From Paramacrobiotus metropolitanus (taxonomy: Eukaryota > Tardigrada > Eutardigrada > Parachela > Macrobiotidae), in assembly GCF_019649055.1 (NCBI RefSeq), contig NW_026570329.1, positions 62,001 to 126,000 on the forward strand: a DNA stretch of 64,000 nt, in the 5' to 3' direction. A program made the position numbers and the translations under genes. Below, one piece after another: positions 55,859-64,000 of this stretch. The notes beneath the pieces were generated by a model. That model did no database searches and was not told the origin of the DNA. It worked only from the letters and a program-made list of their open reading frames with translations. How positions within the stretch are numbered: position 1 is the first letter of the stretch; the number at the start of each line of letters is the position of its first letter.

Positions 55859-57355
55859 GTTGATCGGATAACTTGGACGCTCCTGCCAATTGTTCTCACA
55901 CACACGTTATTGTATGGTTTATTCAATTTTCCTAAAGGTCACTCTGTACCTCCAAAATTTTTCTAAGTCCTTATTAAAGGTCACTTTTTGACTGAAAAAT
56001 TTCGACTAAGTCCCGTGTAAAGGTCACTTTTTCGATAAAAAGTTCGAGAGATTTGCCCTAAAAGGTCACTTTCGGACAAAACTTCGAAACAGCTTTTACA
56101 GTTTGGGACACGTTAGCGAATGAAGTCCTACAGCTGCTGATATCGCTGTGCCACTATTCAGTTCAATTTCACTTCGCTAAAGGTCACCGTTCATCAGTTT
56201 CAGATCCTAAAGGTCACTTAAATAGATCAGTTTGGTCAATTCCAACTTTTTGGTAAAGGTCACTTTTTAAAGTCAAAGGTCACGTTCTGGTCTCAAAGGT
56301 CACTTTCTGACTCAATTCAACTCAGAAGGTCACTTTCCAACTCAGCTTCTGTTAAAAGGTCACTTCCCAACTCAATTTCAAGTTAAAGGTCAATTTCCAG
56401 CTCAATTATATCAAAGGTCACTTTCTAGCTCGACTTTGGTCAAAGGTCACTTTTCCTTTGTCTGTTCTCAAAAGGTCACTTTCCGTCTCAATTATCTCAT
56501 CTCAAATCAAATTTCCCATTACAGTTCGAGTTCAACGGAAAATACCCATTTACGTTGTTTACTTCGTTCCTATTGGTCCGCTAGCTCAAATTATTCAGTT
56601 CGAATTTCTACCAATCACGGCTCAGATAACTGACCAATCACGTTAGTCCGTTTAAAATTTTTATCTGCCTGACGTCACGGTCAACGGCCAGACATGCGCG
56701 CCGTGTGCAAAACTCCGCCTACTTCTACGCTCAGCTCAGTACGGACCAATGAAAAATGGGAATTTTACTATCTAACCAATCCCGTAATTAATAACGGGTT
56801 TTCTACCTGTTCCCTCGTCCGTTCCACGGGAATCGATCCAGATGATCCAGATTCTTCTTCCACTGTCCGTTCCCGCGCTGCCGCCGGTTTTACCGTAACG
56901 GTTGTGCCGCACGCTTTTGGTCGGTTACTGTGCCGGCTGACTGCCGTAGCAACAGTAGTGGTACGCTCTACACCAGTTTGGTGGAGTCTGATCTGTCTTT
57001 TCCGTACGCCCCTTTCGGCGTTTCGGCGCTTCTGCCCCACGGCTTAGGATTCGCTGAATCCTTGCCGAGTACCAGTGACACCAGTGTAGGTCTTCGCTGA
57101 AGACTCTACACCGAGGAACACTGGCGACTGAACTCTTGCACTCTTTCACAGCTGAGGAAACAGCACAGGTCTTCGCTGAAGACACTGTACCGAAAACCAA
57201 AGCTGGTAATCCGCGTCCGATGAAGGAATTGCACCGCTTGTGGTGTTGCGCTTTGCTGTAGGACAGACCTGTGCCTTACTGGTCGGGTTTCACACCAGAT
57301 AACAGGCCAACTTTGCCTGACACAAATCAAATCAAATTCAGAGAACCGCTGTCGG
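55859..57355 (-). other. Leader (5' untranslated region) of the giant element
   Basis: 1.5 kb between the primer-binding site and gag. It includes the AAAGGTCAC array (55930-56480) and, nearer the LTR, a repeated GGTCTTCGCTGAAGACxCT block (about 57092-57118 and 57169-57195). A good splice donor (CCA|GTAAGG on minus) lies near 57275-57281. Confidence 0.6.
55930..56480 (+). repeat. Array of 15 AAAGGTCAC motifs in the leader
   Basis: Fifteen sites in 550 bp, all in the same direction (AAAGGTCA on plus, TGACCTTT in the sense RNA), 20-45 bp apart in the dense part. One is varied to AGAAGGTCA. Most read AAAGGTCACTTT. The sequence equals the NR4A-type nuclear-receptor half site. Confidence 0.85.
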
Positions 57356-57366
57356 CTCTGCTACCA
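57356..57366 (-). promoter_or_regulatory. Primer-binding site: initiator tRNA-Met
   Basis: TGGTAGCAGAG on minus directly follows the 5' LTR. It is complementary to the 3' end (CTCTGCTACCA) of animal initiator tRNA-Met, including the added CCA. This fixes the direction of the element and the inner edge of the LTR. Confidence 0.85.
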
Positions 57367-57725
57367 TCTAATGCTAGATCCAACTGTGATCCAGATACGG
57401 AGACCTAAACGGAATAGATCCCGTGGAAGCGAGCGATACGATATAGATCGCGAGCTATGCGGAAACACAAACGTCGCACCGTAAATCGCTGACTTTTTAA
57501 TATTGAAAAGTCTGGAGAACAGAAAATCAACAATGATCGGCGCAGCTCGATCGTAAAGCGTGGAGCCCATTCAACAGTGTGTAACACTGTGCAGCACGTG
57601 CTATGCCGCGCCCACTAACACAACTCAAGCCAATCAGAAGAGACACAACACAGACACGTAATCCTAAGGCGTAGCGCCGCAGGCGTAGCGCCACTGACGT
57701 GAACGCTAGTAATCCCGGTCTCGCA
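57367..57725 (-). repeat. 5' LTR of the giant element
   Basis: 359 bp, starting TGCGAGACC on minus. It matches the left LTR at all but one position. The CCAC target duplication follows on plus (57726-57729). Confidence 0.9.
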
Positions 57726-58001
57726 CCACGAAAACGCACATGACAGCTTCTGTAATCTGTACACATGAAACTGCCACCCGACTCAGGCAGACAGTCACTA
57801 AGTACATGTACATTGTAGTACACTGTGTTCACGGGACCGCTACCCATATTTGTAAATTCCGTAAAACCGAAACTAATGTCTGCTTTTCTTATGTGTCGTG
57901 GAATTCACTCATCCTTTCGGTGGAATCTGCTCCGAATCAGCTCGTTCTTCTCGGTATCTGCAGACTGCGTAGACCTCCAGTGATATCCTACCGCATCGAC
58001 C

Positions 58002-60165
58002 ATGTCCGAATCAGGAGTCGCTGGCTGCTTGAAAGAGGCACTGGACAGCGGAAAATACAGCGATGTGCAGTTCGCTGTGGGTCGCCAGTTTGGCCAAGTG
58101 AAGATCTTCCAATCCTACAAGTAATGCTAATACAATTCCCTGCAGTCAGTTTGATAAAAGGTGCGTATCGGTCACTGTCTTGGGTCTTTGTTCCAGGAAT
58201 GTCTTAGGCCTTCGCAGTCCCGTGTTTGCCACGATGTTCTACGGGAGTTTGCCGGAAAGTTGTGAAGTCCCCATCGAAATTCCCGATCTCGTTCCCGATG
58301 CGTTTGCTAACATGCTCAGGTACTTCAAAAGAATCTTGTTTATAGAACCTCTTGTTATATTACTGTACCGATTCTTTTAGAATCTGCCTATACTTTAATT
58401 GTATAATTATTTTAGCAACAGTCAATAATTTAGTGAAAGTTCAGAACTTTTGAAGTAGTACGACTGTACGATCGGCAGCATGGTTGCGCTGACACTTTTT
58501 AATTTTATCGAATCGCGGGAGTAACTGCGCCATTTGCACGCAAATGCTTTCGTAAAGATGGGAATCTGGATATCTTTTGTCCGTCTCGTATCGAATTAGA
58601 TAATGATGTTGCTACTGGCCCTTGGCTTGCACTTACTTCTGTGATGGTTGTACTAAACACAGTATTACCGTTTGCAGCTACATGTACTCGGATAAAGTGG
58701 AGAATCTTAGTACGGGAAACGTCTTCCCCACGATGACATGCGCTGACAAGTATGACTTACCGCTTCTGACGCAGATCTGTTCTAATTTGCTGGACAAGCA
58801 ATTGACTCCCGAAAAGTGTCTGAACATTTTGGACGAGGTGTGTCTGTTTATTCGACGTTAGCTGCGTTCACAGTTATTTAATAACTGTACACATATACAT
58901 TCATATGGTACAATATGTAGAAATATAAACAGTAATAAACTGTAGGGCCATTCAATTGCACTGTTGGTTTTGCCCATATCGCGATTAAGGTTAGCAATCC
59001 AGAATCAGTATCCTGGTTTTTGCGATAGTACGTTGATGGCCACTTAATTATGGGCATCGTCTGCGTTTAGTACCCTGGGTCTCATTATTACTCTTAACAA
59101 TTTTGCAGGCAATTCACTGGCAAGCCGATGCCTTTGTGGAGAAATGCTGGGCTATCGTGGATTCGAAAACCGAGGAAGTTTTACGGTCCACTAAATTTCC
59201 GGAAGCCACTCACGGCATTCTGCACATAATGCTGCAGCGCAACACGTTGACGGCTGGAGAGTTTGACGTTTACTTGGCTGTTAACAGGTGCATTTAACAG
59301 GAACAGAAACATGGCTGACATCTGAACGGGAATCTTGTCGCTTGCAGGTGGGCATCAGCCGCCTGTGCCCGCAACAACTTGGATCCGTCGGCCGTCAATC
59401 GACGCCAGATGCTGGGCGACGTTCTGTTCCTTGTCCGATTTCCGCTGCTAACGAATTCGCAACTGGCGGAGGGCCCTGCCAAGGTACCGACGTACCGTAC
59501 ATTATAAGTTAGTGACCCTCCCAGCTTTACTGTATAATTCAAAAACTAAGTCCAAAATAAGATGGGGGCTCGTTTGTGCAATACCTTTTAACAAATGTTA
59601 TCTTGAGATAAACCTTATGCAAAATCCTTATGAAAGCGTAGTAAAATCACTTTGGCAAAACGCCGGAGATGTGGCATGGGCAAGGCCACCTTTCTCTGAT
59701 TAATGCATTCTGTTGCCACAGACCGGTCTTCTGACGGAAACAGAGCTGCTGAGCCTGTTCCTGTACCGGACTGCCGAAGTGAAGCCGCAAGTGCCGTTTC
59801 CCACGGACTCCCGGACCGAGTTTCGGGTTGGCGACGAAGTGTTCGCGCACAAGCCATCCTCGCGTTGGTGGTTCCCAGCCACAGTTACCGCGGTTAACCA
59901 TCGCCAGGTGGCACTGGCGTGGTTTGAAAACCTTGGTACTGACACCTTGACCGCCGACAAGGTAGTGCGTGTTGCAGACATCCTGCACCGAGGGCAGATG
60001 CTGTGCGCGGCTTCTTTTGGCTGGGGAGTATATATTGGTACAGATCAATTTAACCGGTATCGGGTTGACTGCTATGGAATAGCACGGATCGTTCCTTTGT
60101 CGGAAATGGTACTTCGGACAGAAGACGTTTTTTTATGGAAGGATAGCAAAGGAATCTCGCCGTGA
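58002..60165 (+). CDS. BTB-BACK protein with tandem Tudor/Agenet-like C-terminus (gene 3, complete)
   Basis: Six exons, 58002-58120, 58197-58319, 58678-58837, 59109-59287, 59348-59483 and 59722-60165, total 1161 nt (386 residues), all with GT-AG borders. BTB/POZ: YSDVQFAVG, RSPVFATMFYGSLPE, PDLVPDAFANML, YMYSDKV, FPTMTCADKYDLPLL. BACK: ADAFVEKCWAIVDSKTEEVL, LTAGEFDVYLAVNR, ARNNLDPSAVN. The last exon holds two barrel-like repeats: FRVGDEVFAHKPSSRWWFPA, ADKVVRVADIL, then FGWGVYIG and EMVLRTEDVFLW. A Cullin-3 adaptor with a methyl-lysine/arginine-type reader in place of Kelch blades is the likely reading. The reader part is inferred from pattern only. Confidence 0.8.
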
Positions 60166-61625
60166 TGCAACAAATAATGGTTGAGCCGAATTCAGGAGCG
60201 GACGCTGATTTCGGACATGAAGCTAGTTTTCACGTTCCGTATTTGCCAAATTCCGTACAGTGGCTTTTCCTTGTAACCTTGTGGGGTTGGTAGTGTTAGA
60301 TGACGCTCACTAAGCGACTTCTAAAACTGAACTGAGGAAATGATTCCATAACAGTTTACTGCTAAGTGCTAACCAATTTCTTGCGTACGGTAAAGTAATT
60401 ACTTTTCCTGATGTGTTGTTAATAGAAACCAAAACACTGTTCCCGATTGTATAGCCTTTTGGTGGGTTATCTAAAAATTAAATAAAGACTTTCACGAAGA
60501 TCAGCAAGCCACACTTCAAGCAAATTTTTTTGCCACTGGCTAGTACGAAAGATTATAAAATTATGTTACAGTTTTACACTTTGAATACGATGTGGTGTTG
60601 TTTGACTGTTGGTTGGAGCATAGACTGCGCCGAAAAGTTGCAATATGCGAAAGATTGAAAATGAAATGTCTTGATGTCACATGCAGCAAAAAGTTTCCGG
60701 TTCTTGTGTCATTGGAAATGATCGTTATTGATTTCCATAATTAAGGGCTTTTCTAGCGCCTGCTAGCTGATACCGAAGTTATTATCTCGATATCTTATTT
60801 ATTGCATGCAGTTGCTGTGATGAGTTTTTATTAAGTAAATGAATTAAAGAGTTTCGTTATTTTGATGGCGGTTGCTAATTATTACAGTCACTCCATAATT
60901 TTTACAGATACAATAGTTTACAGTTTACAAATCTTCAGTGATCTTTATGAGCGATGTTATCATATTCTGCATGGACATCAAGCCAAATTGCTCACGGGTC
61001 AAGTTACCGTACGTGAGCCTATTACTTTGTATTTATAGAAGGAACCGTACACACGCTGCATCACTGGAGAACATTAATTTCGTCTATAAACGAGAAACGG
61101 CAAAGCAACACTTATTGATAGTAAGCAATTCGCTACAACGGTACAAGTGCTCGTAGTGATCATTGTGGGCATCTGGAAAAAAGACCAGGAATCGGATAAT
61201 TCTCAAAGCAAGTCTACGTACTGTATGTAAAGTGTAGTGTCGTGCAATAAGGAAAAAGTAAAAATAAAAATAAAGAGGTTGCACGGTGGAAATATGCACT
61301 TCCCGGACCACGACCAGTCGGAGGAATAGAGCGACTCTTAATCTCAACTTCTTATGTATTTCATGGAGCGAAAGTTAAGGATGTTGATGTACAAGTATGA
61401 GATGATATGCAAGGATGAAGAAGAGGATCCGGAACTCGAAAGCCTGCTGAAAGAGAAGACACGAAAGGAAACACAAGGGATGCGTGAAGTTATACGTTAC
61501 CTGTCCGACGCTAGATGGTAGCCGAAGCGTATGAGTATGACAAATCCATCAACCTGGCGCTACAGGGCATGAAGATCGAAGAGACCGAAAGGTCACGGCA
61601 AACAAGTGGGATCAAGTGGGTAGCC
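60166..61625. other. No supported gene; 3' flank of BTB gene 3
   Basis: 60190-60870 shares blocks with 20980-22080. 61340-61620 may still belong to the adjoining repeat, with one AAAGGTCA near 61588. Confidence 0.4.
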
Positions 61626-62227
61626 TGTTACGTCACGAGACTATCCGAAGATGATAATGCACGTCGACGAAGTAGAGGAATGACCCCTGACAATAGGTGA
61701 AAGGTCACCCAGAGGTCAGTTTGAACAGCCTCACTTGGAAAGAGAAGACCAGAGCAAAAGCCTGAAGTTAATCAGATCGAGTAACAAGACTCTACTTTTG
61801 TTGGGATTACAACTCTTGACATTTGTGTGGGCGACGAGCGCCTTATATAGCCCTGGGCACTCGCAGGTGCTGGCTCTTCGTACGCGCAGGTACGGGTCTG
61901 AGAACAATAGGGATTTAGAGTCTAACCAATAAGAGACATCTAAGGACACGTGGACTAATCACACCGCTGCACAACTACACGTGGACAAATGAGAACATGA
62001 GGTCAACTAATACACTAGAACAATAGGTTGAGCTACGTCATCGAAGCGCGGTCACGTCGAAATGGCAAGTCGCGGTCAAAGTTCTCTGCTGGGGATTTCT
62101 AAGAAGTCAACACTCGGAGTCGCGGTCATGACTCGCGTAGAAGATGTAGTAAAGCCTAAGCCTTAGTAGTAGGGGTAGAAGTAGTAAAGTAGTACCGATG
62201 TGTACTAAGGGACGCCAGTACACGTCA
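61626..62227 (-). repeat. Probable 3' LTR of another LTR retrotransposon
   Basis: It reads TGTTACGTCACG...CAGTACACGTCA and is followed by CCCCCGCAAACGAG, like the LTR end plus G-rich tract of the 25.5-kb element. A TATA box on minus (CTATATAAGG, about 61841-61850) is in the same relative place. The left edge is inferred from TG and from the similar length (602 bp against 621 bp). The partner LTR would lie beyond the window. Confidence 0.55.
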
Positions 62228-64000
62228 CCCCCGCAAACGAGATTTCTCTGGATCGTAGTGGAACAAAAGTGAAGCTCTGCGGAACGGCGTGGAACGAAGA
62301 GGAAGGAACATAGGGACATAGGAAAAAGTAACATCTGCTCCATCCGCATAGTGCGTGCAACATCTAGCACTATCGCCACATTCCATCCCGACTATCCGGT
62401 GCCATCAAAAGATAAGTAACATCGCTCGGTCCGGTAAGTTGTAAGTGAGTTTGAGTGTTATAGGTCATCGGATCCTGGAGCGTAACTGGCAGTCCGGAAG
62501 TCCAAGGAGGTGGAAAGGCGGAAGGCAGGAACGTCCATGAGATCCAAGGTGTTATCGTATTAAAAGATGTTGAAAAAGATGTTGTTTAAGCATTAAGTGC
62601 TTTAAGACTGATCATTTAAATGTTATTCCGTATTGAAAGTGGATGTATGAGACGACTGACAACCGTTATACTACGAATAACCAATAAAAATTAGAGGATT
62701 AAAAGACTAACTGCAACAAGGAAAGTTATATCTGCGCTAAGCCGTGAAACGTGGTAGAAAGCGAACAAACAGACATTATACTACGAAAGCTAGTTAAAAA
62801 GATAAAAGTTACTAATCATACAGCACTGATAAGGAAGACTAGTTTAGACTAAGTTCAGACGATACGCAATGCAAAACGCTTAGACTGACAACACACTACA
62901 GAAATTAACAAAAACTGAAAATTCTAAAGCTGCTGATTCTGATAAAGTGTAAAATCTGTGCATCATTCTATTCTACAAAGCACTCAACTGCAGTTCTGCG
63001 TAAATGGACAAGGAGACACTACACTACGACTGTTAACAAAAATACAAGTTCTACTGGACATGCTGCGAAAGCTTATCTGCTAATTCAATGCTGTCTGTAC
63101 GTGAAAGCAAAGCTGATTGATGGACTGAAAGTCATAACACTACGAAAATTAACAAAAACTAAAACCGACTGCTATACTGCTGCTGAAAATGAAGAGTAAA
63201 TCTGCACTTAAGATGCAATGATAAAAGATCTACAAGCGATTAAAGCCGAAACACTACGATAAGCCACAAAATTAAAGACTGTTGAAAATCATACTGCAAA
63301 GGTAATATCAAAAAACAAGGTGAAAAGTTCAAAATTTAAACACAACAAAGTTATTACTAATTATAGACGATATAGAAACTGTCTGGATTTGCTGGATCTT
63401 AAGCCGTCTAACTACGAACATTGAACGAAAAAGAAGTTTTACTGCTACATGCACCAAAATCTGAGTCTTATAAGCTTATAACTGGATGATGAGAAACACA
63501 CACTAAAGCCGAAATTCTACGCTGATTCACAAAAATAAAGTTCTACCGCCAACATACTGCAAATACACTGGTTTTAACTGCTACAGAAGATTAAGAAGAC
63601 ATCGATATGGACATAAAGACCGCTAAGCTACGAAATTCGACAAAAATACTGAGATTCGACTACAAACTGCACAAACTAAAGGTTTTAGAAAAGCCTTAAA
63701 TAATCCTGCAACACTGCCGTCATAAAGCTCATATACTACGAAATCTCGACAAAAAGATAATTCCTACGAAACTGGCCATCTGCATTAGCTCTAACATACT
63801 GTTGATTAAAGAAAACCGTAGACCGTCGCGCTGACTCAACATGCCGATAAACTACGAGAATTACTAAAAATACTACTGAGATGCTAAATACCGCAAGTAA
63901 GGATTTATATAAGACTTTCCACACATCCATCTGTATAGACAACACAAAGCCGATCAACTACAAACTACCGATACCGAAGTTGCTCACTATGCACATACCG
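62228..64000 (-). mobile_element. Internal region of the right-hand LTR element (partial), with degenerate repeats
   Basis: There is no long open frame. From about 62650 onward, roughly a dozen degenerate units recur every 100-130 bp around ACTACGAAAATTAACAAAAA followed by TAAAGTTCTACTG. A repeat-filled, non-coding interior is also seen in the 25.5-kb element, so this is probably a relative. It continues past the window. Confidence 0.55.

Larger units (their letters stand above)
33476..57725 (-). mobile_element. Giant Ty3/Gypsy-type LTR retrotransposon, 24.25 kb
   Basis: Two 359-bp direct repeats bound the element, with CCAC duplicated outside (33472-33475 and 57726-57729). An 11-nt primer-binding site lies next to the right LTR, so transcription runs leftward. 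The order of domains is Gag, zinc knuckle, protease, RT, RNase H, integrase, which is the Ty3/Gypsy order. A coding block of about 8 kb with no known domain follows. Giant relatives of this class, Ogre in plants and Burro in planarians, also exceed 20 kb. The LTRs differ at a single base (33832 against 57723), so the insertion is recent, yet pol is frame-broken. No envelope-like gene (signal plus membrane anchor) is visible. Confidence 0.9.

Noticed and set aside
33476-57725. Maverick/Polinton or viral integration as the explanation for the large size
   Set aside because: The ends are direct, not inverted, repeats. A tRNA primer site abuts one repeat, and the coding order is Ty3/Gypsy. No protein-primed polymerase, packaging ATPase or adenain-like protease is visible.
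43320-57725. An envelope gene that would make the giant element a retrovirus
   Set aside because: None of ORFs A to E has a signal peptide, transmembrane anchor or furin-like site.

Overview
The window is nuclear DNA of an animal, most likely an invertebrate. Host genes are split by short GT-AG introns. BTB/BACK and Kelch gene families are duplicated. DNA transposons, MITEs and LTR retrotransposons fill much of the space. I cannot fix the taxon from sequence alone.

Host part, left (1-33 kb). Three paralogous minus-strand genes (1833-2735, 10206-11148, 15585-16375) each have three coding exons. They encode small secreted proteins with identical cysteine spacing, a family I do not recognise. 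Their promoters share a TATA box and an upstream AAAGGTCAGAT element at near-constant spacing. The second and third genes lie in a diverged tandem duplication (about 8.8-11.3 kb and 13.6-16.6 kb), and the middle gene looks decayed. A separate single-exon secreted protein gene lies between the two units. BTB-BACK genes with a C-terminal Tudor/Agenet-like region lie at 5610-7651, 19875-20971 (5' truncated) and 58002-60165 (complete), all on the plus strand. Two orphan Kelch-repeat genes lie on the minus strand (17772-18855 and about 29.1-30.7 kb). They lack BTB/BACK exons and carry a stop codon or frameshifts. Mobile DNA here includes two TA-flanked TIR elements, a PIF/Harbinger-like MITE, two foldback MITEs, and a 3.1-kb non-coding LTR element (25487-28592).

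Central part (33476-57725). One giant minus-strand LTR retrotransposon, 24.25 kb, has 359-bp LTRs that differ at one base, a CCAC target duplication and a primer-binding site matching the 3' end of initiator tRNA-Met. In sense order it has a leader with an array of AAAGGTCAC motifs, a long coiled-coil Gag plus zinc knuckle, a long low-complexity linker region, protease, RT, RNase H and integrase (Ty3/Gypsy order). Four or five extra ORFs of unknown function follow, then a 3' UTR with a tandem repeat. Pol is broken by many single-base frame shifts, while gag and the post-pol ORFs are long and open. The octamer AAAGGTCA (or its complement) recurs dozens of times through the whole element, in every reading frame. 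The same octamer sits in the promoters of the secreted-protein genes.

Right end (57.7-64 kb). The complete BTB-BACK-Tudor-like gene is followed by the probable 3' LTR (about 61626-62227) of another minus-strand LTR element. Its internal region, rich in degenerate repeats, runs off the window.
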